A stretch of DNA of 64,000 nucleotides from Rhizoclosmatium globosum (GCA_002104985.1 MCGO01000017.1:372001-436000); one strand, 5' to 3'; shown: positions 1 through 13,613, counted from the stretch's first letter. A program made the numbers and translations. Notes: generated by a model from the sequence alone, not told the origin.

Positions 1-3000
1 ATTTTGCTGTCATAATTTCTTCAAGAGTCTTGGGTCGCCTTGCACTGCTTGGTCGCTTTGCCATTGAGGCTCTATTTGCTGCGGTATTCTCGCTATCCAA
101 CTCAGTTGTTTCGTTTATATCAGCTCTCAATGTATCAGCAGTGGCAGGTTTGACCACATTTTCTAACGACGTTCGATCGTCTATGCTAACAACGCGTTCG
201 CTGTCCTCGTCATGAGGAAGACTTTCACTTGAAACTTCTTTCTTTCCATCGCCATCAAGACTCAACACAGATTGCATCAACAATGCCATATTAATTTCGC
301 TTTTTTCTTTGGCTGGTGCGGTCTCTGTGTTGGTATCATTTGACACATTCACATACTTGCTGATTGTTCTCGGCAGGCTCTGTGGCTCCTCTGCGACAGG
401 ATTCGTATCATTCGTTTTAATGGCATAGAAGTTTCAATCAATGCATTCGCTTTTGCAATGGCTTGTGCAAGCAAGTTTTCCTTGCTGGTTTGTTTGGAAC
501 CTGCCTTTGAGTCTGCTAAACTTGAAACTGACTTGACTTTCCTCGATTGGTTTATTGAAACAGTACTAGAAGAAGAAGATCTTGGCGGAGTCGACTGGGG
601 GCACCAACTTGGCTTGCTCTTACTGTTGGAGAGTGTGTCCCAGAAGGCTTGGAAGTGGGAGGTTTTGCAGATATGCTGTTTATCCGACTGGTTGGACGAG
701 AATGAGTTATCGACGACTTTTCCTTATTGCTAGTATGGTTTGTTGAATGCATAGAAGCCGAGCTTGATGATCTGGATAGGACAGAGAGTGGAAGAACTTC
801 TTTGCTGTTATGCCTCGTGGAATTTAAAGAAACTTGTATTGAGCTGGCTTTTTTGATACTTGATGCTCGTGAGTGAGGCTTACTTTCATTTAATTCCTTG
901 TTACTTGAAATTTTGTTATCAGCTGCAACATTTTCAGTACTCTCGGTTTTGTTTAGTGGAGAAGGAGACTTTCTCGTTTTCGGACCGAAAAATGCAGAAT
1001 TAATTGATTCAAGAGGAATCAGACTGTCTCTACTTTGAGTACGGCTTGACAATTTAGATTGCTGTCCTGATGCTAAACTTGGAACCGACTTGATTCGTCC
1101 AGTCAATTTTAAAGATTCACTGCTACTTGATCGAAGTGGTGGTTGATCTTTTGACAAGCTTTGATTTGACGATGATCGTAAGGGTGTCTTGACTTTATTT
1201 TGGAGACTGGAGCTTGAAGGCTGCTTATATAGGTCTTTTGAAGATTGGTTTGTTTCAGGTCGCTGAGAGCTCTTGGATGTAGACTCATGTTTAGGAGTAT
1301 TCGAAAATTGTGACGGTTTGGTGATGGATGTCCTTTCAGTTGTAGCTGGTTCCACTTTACTCTGAACCGTTTCCTCGTCTTTTTGACCTTCAACATCGCT
1401 ATCATCATCGTCATCGTCATCATTCGTATTAGAAGCCGTTACAGACAATGGGCTTCTGACAGAAGGTCTTCGATTCATTGACACTCGAGACGGTCGGAAA
1501 TTTATATTGTCAATCAAGTCATCATCTACTTCAAGTCCTGCTGGCGGTGGACTTCCAACGGTTGATGCTCGGTTTGACAGCATACCTGGTGGGGTAGTTG
1601 GAGAAACACTTGCACGACGGACTAGAGTCGTTACCAGCAAGCTAGGTCGCTTTTGAGAATTGACAGTGCTTGCACGCATGCTCATTGGCGATAAATACTC
1701 ATCAGACTCATCTGACGCACTAGGAATAAAAAATTCAGAGAGAAATTACGTTTAAGCTTGACCTCACATGGATATCTTGCTTCCATTCAACTGTATAGAG
1801 CCTACCATCGACGTTGATGAAGTACCGACTTGATTTTTTAACAATGAAGTTTGGAGTTTCGAGTTTGAAGTGGTGACAACTTGTTTGTCCCCAGCCACAC
1901 GGTAAGAGACTGAGTTCTTGCATTATGCTGATCTCGCAAATCTTTCAATGAGCCTATGTAAATTTTAGATCAATTATGTGGTTGTCGCAGCGTTACCTTT
2001 CGCCAAGTTGGGCTCACTTCGAGGAATAGAGGCTGCCAACGCTTCAAAGGAGCTCTTTTTCACATCTACTATAACGATTAACTGCGGGCCATAATCAATC
2101 TGAACAACTCACCTTTCTCTGAAGTCAATGGTTTGCCTGACAGTGTCTCAGTAGATGATATAACAGCTTCTGGGACTTTTTCCAAAGTCTCTGAAGAAGC
2201 AGAAACGGGCTGATTAACAACAGGAGTCTTTGCCATTGAAGCTCGATTGGATTCGTAAAATTCATCAAAGTCGTCGCCATAATTTAATGATCCCGTCGAG
2301 CCTGCCAAAGTCGCCTCGGCATTGTTAGCTGTTGGTAAATCGAGGATTCGTATGATTCAAACTCATTCTTGATCGAGCTAGGCTCTTTATGTCTTCAGTC
2401 GGAGGCTTTACGATAACTTCGGGTTCTGTGGTTGTCTTGGGTTCAGGTTCGGTTGAATGGGCTCAAATTCAGTATCATCTAAATAATCGTTGTTGTACGC
2501 ATCTGCATTTGTGATGCACGTGCAGTTACTACAGGGGACAGGTTAAAGTCGTCATCATAGTCCAAATTATCAAATGCGGAAGCTTGTCTTGAGCTTGGAG
2601 CAACTTGTTCCTGCTGACTAGGTTGAGTTGAAGTTTCGGTTGCTGGGGCATTCGTAATGTCCTTTTCAAGTTGTGGTTTTGACTCTTCTGGAGGAGGCAG
2701 TTGACTCGGAGTTAAATTTAACTCATCCGAAACTTGAATGGGTTGGGACTCGATGAGAATCTCGCTTTGAGCTGGACTTTGGACCAGGCTCCGAGGCTTT
2801 ACGCTTGAGACTTCAGCAGCCGCAGATTGAAGAGGTTCAAACGCATCGCTAGTATCGTTTTGAGGTTCAGCTTCTTTGTCAGAAATATCCAGATTACTGA
2901 AGGAAACATTCTTCTTTGATGAAGTAACATTATCTGTAGAGCCTTTGAGACTACTTTTTCGGGAGGAGTTGAGGTTGGCGATTTCAGAACTAACTGGTTG

Positions 3001-6000
3001 GAGCTTGTTCTGCTCCAATGTTTCAGCTACGGGTTCAGCGAGAGCTTTGGTTACATTATCGCTGATGGCGTCAATACTGTTTCCTTGAAGTTTGATATCT
3101 GGATTTGATGAATTTCCACTGGACTCAGGCAAAATAATATTTTTGTCAAGGTCCAATTTTTCGGTGGAAGTTACATCGTTTGCAACTGACGTTCAATGAT
3201 GGCTGTCTTGCTTGCGTAATTGAAGTTGATAGCACACCTGCATCAGATCAGAACTCTGTTTTTCGGCCAGGAATCTGTTGTCAGGTTCAGGAACTTCAAT
3301 GTTTGCTTCCCAATCCACTTCAACTTGACTCGCCGGCTGTGGTAAATGTACTTCGTTAGCGGAGTCTTTGATGCCTTCTTGTGATAGTTCAACATTTTGA
3401 GGCACCACTTCTTGTGAGGATGGTTGCGGAGACTTATATCGGATTCCCAATTGATTTCACTTCCGCCAACAGGAGCCAGTGGAGTCTCGTTTTCTTCTTT
3501 GATAGTGGCTTCCTCATGGTGCACTACTTCATGATTACTTTGTTCACCAAGACTGAAATCTGATTCCCAATTTATGTCGGCAGGATCTGCAGTTTTGGCA
3601 AGAGCTACAGGCTCTTCTTGAATTGTCGGAGGCTCAGAGACTTGTTGATGAGTTTGTTCCATGGGATCGGGTAAGCTGAAATCAGACTCCCAATTAATTT
3701 CAGCAGGATCAACAGCTTGAGCTGGCTGTTCTGAAAGTTGATTGTTTTCATCATGAAATTCTTCATCGTAGTTGTATTCGTTTTCATCAAAGACTTGCTC
3801 AGGCTGTAGATCTACTTGTTCATCGTTTGCATTGTTGAGTTCAAGATTACTTTCGATTGGAGACGCAAATAATTGAGGTTCAACTGTTTCATCGACAGGC
3901 TTATTGTCTTCGACTTCGTCCGCAGTGCTTGTTTCTGGATCGACGGTTTCCATCCCTCTAATGCCGTCGTGAAACTGCTTGTGGAGTTCCATCCAACAAA
4001 TACGACAGTGAATCTTGCTGTCCCATTGCTAATCCCGATTCAGAGACTACTTCAGCAGTTCATCACCTCTTCAGTCTCAGTGCCTCCATATTCCTCAAAA
4101 TCTTGCATCGAAATCAAATATGTTCACTCACAGCTTCCACTTTCTTGAATATTCGCAATTGATCCAACCTTCTCAGGACTTGCGAGATACTGAGCAGAAG
4201 TACACCATATAGTATTGGCTCATTCCGATTCTTGGACAGGCGGTATCTCAGAGGAAGGTTCTTTTACAGCCATGAATTGCGCGGTTACTTCATACCCCGC
4301 CTCAGATCCAAAATCGCTAAACTCGGAGCCAATTGGAAACTCAGAGTCTCGTGTTGGTCTTGCGGAAGACGGACGGGGACCGTGGTCGATGATGGGAATC
4401 TGTTGCTGCTTGTTTCTTTGCAGCGAGTTGTTTCACGACCTGTAGTTTTTCCGTAAGTTGCAAGAAACCAATTCAAAAATGTACCGTCTCCACATCGCCA
4501 CCAAGTTTTTGATATATCCAACTAGTAACAACTCAGTAGCTTCAAGCGGAACACCCGCCATCTGTTGTACACCTTCCAACACCTCCACGTTATTCAACGA
4601 CTGACTCCCCTCGGAGTCGACTTTGGTGAATCCCCAATCAACTTAACAAGCTCTCTCAAAAACAGTTTCGTGTTCCAATATCATTCTTCTCATAATGTCG
4701 TCGCGCGAGTCCAAATAGTTTCAACACGGGCGATCCCGATTCCAGCTCGATTTCGCTCACGTCGTCGTGTGGAGGGATAGGGCGGGTTGAGCTCGTGCTT
4801 TTCGTTTCAGTTTTGCTTTGAGGAGTTCGATTTTCGGGATGACTTTGTCGGGGTCGAGGCCGTATTCTTCGAGTTTTTGGCGACTCATGGAGCGAAGTTT
4901 TGTGAGGAGTTCTGATTCGGTGAGTTCGAGGTTTGGGGTGGTTTTTCAGAGTAGAGGAGGGCGGTTTTCCACATTGTTACAGGGAAGTTTGCAGGAAGGT
5001 GGGGTAGACACGCTGGAGATGTGTTTGTCGGGAGTTCAATGTGTTGATTGGAGATTCGTTGTTTTTCTTCTTCGATTTGACGGCGGATTGCATACTTGTT
5101 TACTTTCGTGTCAGCGATCATCAGGAGAAACAATTCACCTCTATTTCGCGGTCAAGAGTCCGTTCTTGTTGATGTTTAATATTTTGTTCTTGCCAGTCAA
5201 GTTCATCAAGATATAATTGTTGCTTTTTAAAATGCTTTTTGGGAACGACTTTTCCATCGGCCGTGATCTTTGAAAGGTTTAATAATTCACAAGACGCAGA
5301 AATTAAGTAACATACAAGGCCGACTTTTTGTAAATGTTTACGGAGACTTGCACTACTAAGTAGTCTCGCAAATCTTCATCCAGTAGTGGCTATAATCTAC
5401 GAGCATCATAAATAATGGATTAGATCAAATTGAATAGTTACGGCATATCCTTGGTCACAAGGTTGACATCGTATATCCGTTCCTTCTCCCTGAGAGACAA
5501 AGTTCTTGGGGGTCTCCTGAAGTCATTAGTGAGAATCGATTTCCCTCAAACTCAATGCCTTACTTTGTTATGGGAACTGGTGGAGGTTTGGAGGTAATGG
5601 TGGCTATAATTGAGTCGCGTCAGTATGTTCAATCATTTCTCTCACACAATCACCTTCATTATCAGGTTCTGAAGGATCAACCGTACGGTTTGACTTTGAA
5701 GTGGATGTTGTACTTGGTCGCGGCTTCTTGGGTGGAGTTGGAACCTTGAAAATGTCATCGAAAGCTGTGAGTGGTGCTACAGACGCTTTCTTGTGTCGCC
5801 TTGAAGGTTTCATATGTGGTTCGAATTGGTTTCAACACGAAATTTCCTTTGGAGCAGCCTCTATAGAATGGATTGAGGCTGTGGAGGCGGCTATGGAGAT
5901 GCCAATCCTTTGTTGTGAAAGATTTACAAAGCTAATCTTAAAGGTATAAGGCTGGATTTTTTCAGAACTATCCTTCCAGATAATTTCGGCTGACTTTGTT

Positions 6001-6230
6001 GATTCTCATTTGTCATTTATCGGACACTTGCGTTGGTAGTTCCAACAACTTCCAAAAATTTCATACAAATCGGGAGGTTCAGGATGGCGGAACCTCAGAG
6101 CATTCTCGAGTGGGGTGCCATTGGGTGAGTTTCTCTTCATTGATGCTTCCAATGGCAGAGAGTTGAAGTTAAGGGGATGGTTGAAGCAGCACTTCATTTG
6201 AAGGTGCAGCGCAGCAACAACGCACCCCAT
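1..6230 (-). CDS. Large acidic, Ser-rich multi-exon protein with a WW-like segment (3' end outside window)
   Basis: I do not recognise this gene. Coding stretches in several minus-strand frames follow one another from about 6230 (ATG) or 5813 (ATG) down to the left edge. The upstream part (about 4700-5300) is charged and probably coiled-coil, with a stretch reading LTESELLTKLRSMSRQKLEE. About 3240-3990 is very acidic and holds four spaced copies of a motif close to INWESDFSL. Around 1735-1920 a segment with LPCGWG, YFINVDG and TVEW resembles a WW domain with an insert. The 552-1685 part is a basic Ser-rich region with an internal poly-Asp run, and similar sequence continues to position 1. A 1-nt frame change lies inside the repeat region near 3430. 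It could be two genes meeting near 4600. A cytoskeletal or ciliary role is only a guess. Confidence 0.45.
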
Positions 6231-6351
6231 CTGACTCTCCACTCAAGCACTTTCTTCTCTCGCTTAAAAGTCTTTAAACTCCGCCCTGACGCCACTGACC
6301 ACCTTCGATCGAAACACAGAATTGCATCGGCAACCGAATCGGCAACATCGA

Positions 6352-9300
6352 ATGCGACGCCGCGATCAGTTTCGTTCTTTTCCGAATCCGAATTTGTTGT
6401 TCAAAGTGCGGCATTTGGCGAGTCGCACGGCGCGGCGGTGGTCAGTGACTTGTGTTGAAGTTCGAGAGCGGCGACGGTTGACACACTTCAAATTCAAGGT
6501 TTCTCGGCGATCGGAAGAGGGAATTCTGGTGACCTGGGGCGATAACAGCTTTGGTGTTTGTGCTTTGCCTTTCGTTTGGAGTGAAACTGTCTTTCTAATC
6601 GGCGAGCTGGTAGGCCAACTCGGCCATAACAAGAACCCTTCTTCTCCATCTCGTGTCGATATGCTCGAATTATACAACATCAAGCTGTGGCTTGTGGCGC
6701 CCGCTTCACTCTCGTCCTCACTTCATGCGGGAAAGTACACTCATTCGGTGCGAACGATTCTCGTCAACTCGGTCACTCGCCTGACGCCATCAAAGTATCG
6801 AAACCAAAACAAGTCAAGTTTATACCCGTCCACAAAATCTTGAATCATGGTGCTCCACCCCCAAAAGTCTTGCAGATTGCATGTGGTGCTCGACATTCAC
6901 TCTTACTCACTGAAGATGGTTCTGTATGGGCGTTTGGAGATAATTCTTCTTGTCAACTGGGAATGCGGCTGTCTGTCCCCTTTTCAAATGGTGCTACTCT
7001 CGTCAAAGAGCTCTATGGCCTTCCCATCAAAAAGATCTGTGCTGGTATGGTTATACAGAGCGAGACTTGAACAGAAGCGTGGCGAAAAAATATGAAAGTT
7101 GGCGAATGTGAAAGAAGAATCTGACAAATCGTTGCAACATTACATCATCAACTCCAATTGAAATATCGAAACACAATCTAATTAATTACTGTAGGTGGCG
7201 CATTTTCATTGGCATTGACCGCAACTGGAATGTGTATTCTTGGGGAAGCAACTCTACAGGCCAGTTAGGTCATGGAACACGTCAAACCACGCACATACCA
7301 ACTTTAATACAAAAATTATCTGGAATTGTTGATATCTGTGCTGGCGAAAGTCATTGTCTCGCAATAGACTTTGCAGGAAAGTGTTTTGTCTGGGGAAGTG
7401 GATCTCACGGCCAAACTGCTTCGTTCGCGCCGTTCTTCACCTCTCCGTTTCCTTTGAGCGGAATGGATGGTGGTAATTTTGGATCTGTACAGCAAATTGC
7501 TTGCGGGAAACTTCATTCATTTGTTTTGGCGAAACGACCACTTGGAGACGGGTCCGATAAAGAATGCCTGAAATTGTATTCGTTTGGGTGTAATGATGTC
7601 GGACAGCTTGGAAATGGAAATTGCATAAGTAGGAATACTGTGGGGCAAGTCTTACTCCCAAAGCCTCTTGATCTGAGTCTGTCGCATTCACTGATTGGTG
7701 CCTATGACCCAAATGATGCTTGTTACGTCAGCATCACCGATATCGTCACAGATTACAGAAGGTCTTACGCTTGCAGCTATCAAAGACCTTGTTACCTCTA
7801 TCGAAACTCATGACTCTCATACGTCCGGCTCTCTCTTGCTCTCATTACTTCAGCAAAATCTCTGTTCTCTTTCTCGACTTAACTCCTGTTTTTTATCTCA
7901 AGACTGTGTATGCAATTTGGCCACAAGTTTCCTTCCGTCTCACTCGCAGATGCAAAAGCAGCATTTACGTTACTAGCATCAATGAAAAACCCAACATGGG
8001 CGCCTCAAATTCACAAATTACTCTGTGAAGCCTATGTACTCGATCCATCTGCTCTCACAGAATTTGAAGGAGTCTGCAAGACCCACCTGTCTCCTGAATC
8101 ACTGCACGGCTTTTTGATTCTGTTTGAAAACCCATTCCTGACGTCTAATAAGGACAACCTCGAAAGCGTTGGGCGACTCGCTGACCTTATGAATGATTTC
8201 AGTAATGAGCAAAGAGCTGTGTTTGAACAATGGTGGACTCAACCTGAACTGTTGGAAAATTTCCGGGCAGCCGTAAAGCGTTTAACAAGGCATTATCGAG
8301 ATATACATTCTTGCGGTTGGAGGAACCAACCATGTCTGCCTTGGAAGTGTTGAAGTGGCTTTGGACTATCAATAATCGACCATTTGAGGATGACGACCCG
8401 TTAAAGTTTCGACACTTTGAGTCTACCCTAGGAAGTGTTGTTCAATCTAATGCTCCCCAACTGAGCCAGTCCCGCAACCCGCTCCTCCTAATGTCTTTCA
8501 AGCAATGCAAGGATTTATGTCTGCCATGTTTGACGTACGTAATCCGAATGGAGCTGTTCCCACTGGAGGTGAAGGAAATGCAACTGCACAGCCGACTGCC
8601 CACGTATTCCCCTTTCCATTCCCTTTTCCAAATCAAGCAGGGGGTGCAAACCAACAGTTGCCGCCCTTGCCAAATAATCTACCTATGGATGCCATCATGG
8701 AAACGTTTATTCAAACGGCGCTCCACAATTGGAAGCGTCATTCACCAAGAATCAAAAAGTTATCACTTGGGCTCTCGACCATCCCCACGAACCCTCATTC
8801 CGCATTCCGAATTTATTAACGAAACATTATCAAAACGAGTTGACTTCAAGAATGATTATCGGCCTTTTGTTGGCGATTCCGGTCGCATCCGTTTTTACCA
8901 GAGAACCCAGCGAACCATTTTCGTTCTCTGAGTTTCCTTTGTTTTGACTCTTGGAGCCCGTATGCTTCTCTTGGTGCTTGATATGCAACGTCAAATGCGA
9001 GAAATCGTCGAACTTGCCATGATTCAATCGCTGCGTAGAAATGATCCCGTCGACTTAGAATCTCTTTGTCATCAGTCATCAAAGTACGTCGAGACCACTT
9101 ACTTCATGATACTTTCAAATCCATGGACAAACACCAAGCAACAGCCTGAAAAAACCATTACGTGTCAAATTTGCTGAAGAAATGGGAGTCGACGGCGGAG
9201 GTATATCTCGCGAGTTTATGAACCTCTTTTTCAGGAGACTATTGAAACATTCCGACATGTTTGTTGATGTTGAACGAAGCGTGGACACGCCAAGAGCAGT

Positions 9301-11160
9301 CCAGGATATATTTGGTTCAATCCACTTTCGAAACGGTCTTTGAAGTCGTTTCGGACTGTGGGACGGATATTCGGGTTGGCGCTGTTTAATCAGTGTTTGA
9401 CTGGAATGTCGTTTCCTCCTGTTTTGTTTCAACGGTTGTTGGGATGGCCTGCGACGATGTCAGATTTGGCGGATTTACAGCCTTCCACTGCGAAATGGTT
9501 GAAACAGATGTTGGAGCACGATGACCCGCGACTTTGATGATTCGTATTATGGTTGGAGTTTTCGGTGACGGTTCGTGCACGTCGGGCAGATGATACTTCT
9601 GCGCTTGTTGAGCCTTACAAGAATGTTATGTTGCCGGGAGTACATTCTGGGAAGCCAGTAACTTTTGAGAATCGCGAGGAGTATGTTAAGGCAATGATTC
9701 AATTTCATACTGGAGGTAGCGTTGAATCTCAGCTCGTTGAGTTCCGCGAAGGGTTCTTGGAGACTTGTGGGGTGAGTTTCTTGATGTTTTGGTGAACAGC
9801 CGTCTTATGTGGTTATTTAGGGCCCTGTGCTGGATCACTTGCTCCCTAATCAGCTTGAAATTATGTTGAAAGGGCGTGGTGGCGAAAAAGCAAATTTAAG
9901 GACTTGGAGACCGTAGCAAGATATAAGGAGCCATACCACAAAGATCATCCTGTCATAAGAGGTTCTGGTGAGTAGTCTCCTTCGTGTACAATGTAAATTG
10001 TTCCTAACAATTTCTCTAGGTCTGTGTTTCACGCTCTTCCCAACGACTTCAAATACAAGTTTTTGAAGTTTATGACAGGCACAGATACTATTCCACCTAT
10101 TCGTGGCTTGAAGGAAGTTCAAATCGCAATTCAACCAAGTGGTAGTGGTGCAGCTGAAACAAATCGTCAAGATGGAGATAATACGGGCGTTCCTTTGGAA
10201 CCTGGCAATCAGACGGGGGAATTGCTGGCTCTGACCAGGCTGCCCCTGTGGTAAATCCAGTTGCTCCACAAACTCCTACTCGTGGAAACAATCCAATGAT
10301 GCCCATGCTACCACTTGACGGCTCTCCGCAATCTCAACAAGCTCAACAAGCATTTGCACGTCTTATTGGGATGATTGGTTCTCCTGGTGGCGCGAATCTC
10401 ACAGGAATGCCTCAAATATCTGTTATTCCTCAACCTGGACTCAATCCTTCGAACCAACATTTCGACATGCAAGATGAAGTCACTGATGATTTTTCAGACT
10501 CAACCGACAGTAGCTCTGATATCGATCCCATGGACCAATTACTCGACGACGACTCTGAGGACGAGTTTGTGGCGGGAGTTTGAGTTGAGTTTCCAACAGG
10601 ATCACAATCTTCAGGAACCAAATAATGGTGGAGCGAGTAATGTGGTTGTGAATGTTGGTTTTGTTCTGGATGAGAGAAACGAAGGAACTGGTTCGAATGC
10701 TGCAACTGCAATGGAATCTCCGACAGGTCCACATTTGACCCAAACAGATGAACCGCAGACACGTGGAACCAAACGAAGTCGCGAAGACGAGGATGAGGAA
10801 GAAGAAGTGGATGAATGGGAAACTGGCGTTGTCATGGATGAATCTTCAGAATCGGAAGCAGAAGCAGCACCTATTGAACACGATGAAAAGGGGAAAGGAA
10901 AGCAACCACTTCCGAAAAAGCGACGTATGGGTGGATCTTCGCCTGTTCGACGCGTGAAGCAAGATAACTGGAAACAAAGCGTTGTTCTTGACACTTCCTT
11001 GAACGAAACTGTGTTGGTGGAAAACGTGGATGAGCAGAGATTACCCGTGGCTCATACTTGTGCATATGTATTGGATTTACCAGCTTATCAAACTGTGGAG
11101 AAATTAATGGATCGGCTTGTGTTTGCTGTCGAGAACGCTGGAGAGTTTCATTTGGTGTAA
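6352..11160 (+). CDS. RCC1-repeat HECT-type E3 ubiquitin ligase with a large C-lobe insertion
   Basis: The N-terminal half carries RCC1 beta-propeller blades (ACGARFTLVL, ACGARHSLLLTEDG, SWGSNSTGQLGHG, ACGKLHSFVL) between about 6400 and 7700. The C-terminal half is a HECT domain: EEMGVDGGGISREF near 9180, FGLALFNQ near 9370, FHALPNDFKYKFLKFMTGTD near 10025, and the catalytic-cysteine segment LPVAHTC near 11045. HECT ligases accept ubiquitin on that cysteine and pass it to substrates; RCC1-HECT proteins are HERC-like. Introns of 60 bp (6554-6613) and 150 bp (7045-7194) are clear. About 300 residues, rich in acidic runs and with a KKRRMGG basic patch, separate the C-lobe start from the cysteine. 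Several 1-nt frame changes (near 6680, 7740, 7900, 8300, 9340, 9530, 10000, 10240) must be corrected. The exact start is uncertain. Confidence 0.8.
7045..7194 (+). repeat. 150-bp intron with GCGA-type motifs
   Basis: This is an intron in the RCC1-HECT gene. It runs GT to AG and joins the ICAG and GAFSLALT parts of an RCC1 blade in frame. Its first half contains GAGCGAG, AAGCGTGGCGAA and TGGCGAATGTG. It is two to three times longer than the usual intron here, and it shares its motif type with three other long introns in the window. Confidence 0.55.
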
Positions 11161-11260
11161 GGGAATAAGCGATGAGGAGTTCATGTACAATCACGAGTTT
11201 AGTTCTATATCAATATTATGGGTCCTTTACTATATAATTCCAATATACTCAATTAGTTTA

Positions 11261-12694
11261 TTATACTGAGTCTTCATTGCTTTGAGCTTGCTTCATCGCA
11301 GCGCGTTGTTCTTTGTTTGGGCGTTTCTTTTTCTTGGCTTGCTCTGAATTTGAATTTGAAGTTGAGGTAATTGGTGTCTCGGCAGGTACAGTGGGTGAAG
11401 CAATTGAAACTTCGGCCTTCTCCTTAGCTCGTTGTTTTGGGTTCTTGCGCTTCTTCTTCGCAGGCACTGAGCTGCCGTCTGGTTGTGTAGATGATGGTTC
11501 TCCAATTATTGGAGTGGCTATTACTTGCTCAATTGAGGCTGGTTTTGGTTTGATGTGTTCAGGTTTAGCGGTTGGCATTTCGATGGTTGCTGTAAGTCTG
11601 AAATCCGTTGGTGCAGATTTCGCTTCGAGTTTCTTCACTAATGGTCCACTTTTCTTCACTTGGTTCGGCCTTTGCTGTAGGAGTAGAAACGGTAGCTGCG
11701 GGATGTGCAACTGGCTTCTCAGTTACAGCAGGATTTGTTTTAGGGATTTGAGAGGGGTTATTCTCGTTTGATGCACTAGCATTAGCAGATTCGGTATGCG
11801 ATGGAATTGTTCCACTTGATTCAGGAACTTGGTTTCACTTGATTGAGGTGCACCGCCCCTTCCAATTGTGTTACCAGAAAACCCACCACGATTTCCAAAA
11901 CCTCCTCTTCCCCCACCACGACCTCCAAAGCCGCCTCTACCAGTTGCCCCAAATCCACCTCTCCCTGTAGCCCCACCAAATCCACCTCGACCACCTCCTC
12001 CGAACCCACCGCGACCACGCCCATACACCCGCATAACAAATTCAGCCCCTCGATAAACAGCGCCTCGTCCAAGCCAATACGCATACCGCTGCTTATGAAG
12101 TTCAAGTGCCCACTCCTTCTTTTTCCAGTACTCCTGAGTAAGTGCAGCAAGTGTGCACGGCATAGGACCGAGAGACGGAAGCTCACGAGCCTGTTCTGCA
12201 GCCGATTTTTGTGATTTGAGTTTCTTGGATAAGAGGGCTTTTCGTTGTTTTGAGCCTTTACGGGCCTTTGAATGGGGTGGTTTTGGTGGATCTAAGGGAA
12301 TGGTTGTGATACGGTTCGACCAACGTGTTTCCTAACGTATACATGTAAGAATGTTTTCAATTTGTGGTGAGGTAGTAGCTTACAGGAGGGTATTGAGGGT
12401 GCAGAAGGATTCCAGGAGCTGCAAACCGTTCCCGTTTCAGTTCTTCCTCGTCGCTGTCCACTTCATAGATTCGAGGGTTTTGTTGAATGATTTCAGGTTC
12501 AGGTTCGTCTTGAAGTCTGACTGAGAGTATTGTTGAGTCAAAGAGGCGGAAGTCCATGTTCTCGTCGGTTGTGTCAGCGACTGGTTCATCGACGTCCATT
12601 GCATCTTGTTCTTCGTTCCGTGATCGCTTTCTTCGTCCCACTCGAATTGGAGGCCGAGAAGTTGTTCAAGGCGGCGCTCATCTTCTGTTGCCAT
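11261..12694 (-). CDS. RGG-box, lysine-rich protein of unknown function
   Basis: The start ATG at 12694 opens with MATEDERRLEQLLGLQFEW. An acidic stretch follows (FRLFDST, then EVDSDEEELKRERF). A 52-bp intron (12332-12383) joins LHPQYPP to ETRWSNRIT. After it come a basic stretch, EYWKKKEWALELHKQRYAYW, and then a run of RGGFGG repeats typical of RNA-binding or nucleolar proteins. The tail (11261-11710) is rich in KKKRKNPKQRAKEK-type basic clusters. Frame changes are needed near 12640 and near 11715. I infer a nuclear, RNA-associated protein from composition only; no enzyme motif is visible. Its 3' end converges on the HECT gene with about 100 bp between stops. Confidence 0.6.
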
Positions 12695-12983
12695 TTTTGG
12701 ATTGAACAAACAAAAAGAAAAGGAAGAGTTATTTACAATAGAGTTATAGTTAAAACGGGGCCCTTATATGGTGATAATACCTGGAAATATGGTCCACTAT
12801 CTTTCCTTTTAGTTCCCTCATTTGCTTGTAAATTTCCCTCCATACAGCTTAATCAGTTTATTGAGTATGAATCAAATGAATAGACACCAGTAGGAGGAAA
12901 TAAATGAAGAAATGAATAGAGATGTATCCACGAATTGAGGTTACTATCAAGTACAAGAATCCCGGTCAACGCTAAATTACAAA

Positions 12984-13613
12984 CTACAGACGCAAACGAT
13001 CCATACGATTCTTGATTGCATTCACATCAGTAGAAAGAGCCCCAACATCTCCATCAATACGACGAATGTAAGCAAACATGTCTTGAATCAACTCATTCTG
13101 CACATCCAACTTTGCCTGCATCTGTTCAAAGAGCGCCTCAAACTTTGCAGTTTGAGCATTAATCAAGGCAGGTGATACAGCTGGTTCATTCGATGTATTT
13201 GAGCGAGTGTTGTGATGGTCAGTTGGAAGAGGAATGGACGAGCGAGCCCAATCTCCGACGTTACCGCTACGTTCATAACCACGTTGCTCGTAACCACCTC
13301 GTTCGTAACCGTTGTTTGCGGCGGCGGCGGCACCGGTTGAGCCTGGGCGCGGAGGTGGCTCCCGCTCACTCACTCGGCGTCCGGGCTGCGCAGCGTCCAA
13401 GTCCGAGTTGGATCGGCGGCCAATTGCGGATGCACTTTGCGACGGCGTTGGCGATGTTGACCGGTTGAATTCGGAGGAGAGAACGTGTGATCCGACGGAG
13501 GATGCCGGGGGAGACATGGGAGACATTGGACGGTTGCGGTTTGATGTTGGCAGTGGCGTGTCATCGCCGAATGAGATGCTGCTCTGGTTGTTGCGGTTGG
13601 AGACTCGTACCAT
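12984..13613 (-). CDS. Hypothetical protein, disordered N-terminus with C-terminal coiled coil
   Basis: This is a single open exon of 209 residues with an ATG start. The first ~150 residues are rich in Ser, Pro, Arg, Gly and Tyr, with a short GYERGGYEQRGYERSG repeat. The last ~60 residues (KFEALFEQMQAKLDVQNELI, then DVGALSTDVNAIKNRMDRL) have a heptad-like pattern that predicts a coiled coil. I do not recognise a family. It is one of the few genes here with no frameshift. The preceding stretch, 12695-12983, shows no gene. Confidence 0.65.
   Translation of the reverse strand: MVRVSNRNNQSSISFGDDTPLPTSNRNRPMSPMSPPASSVGSHVLSSEFNRSTSPTPSQSASAIGRRSNSDLDAAQPGRRVSEREPPPRPGSTGAAAAANNGYERGGYEQRGYERSGNVGDWARSSIPLPTDHHNTRSNTSNEPAVSPALINAQTAKFEALFEQMQAKLDVQNELIQDMFAYIRRIDGDVGALSTDVNAIKNRMDRLRL

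Noticed and set aside
11868..12056. Pro-rich plus-strand frame
   Set aside because: It is the antisense of the RGG repeats of the minus-strand gene.
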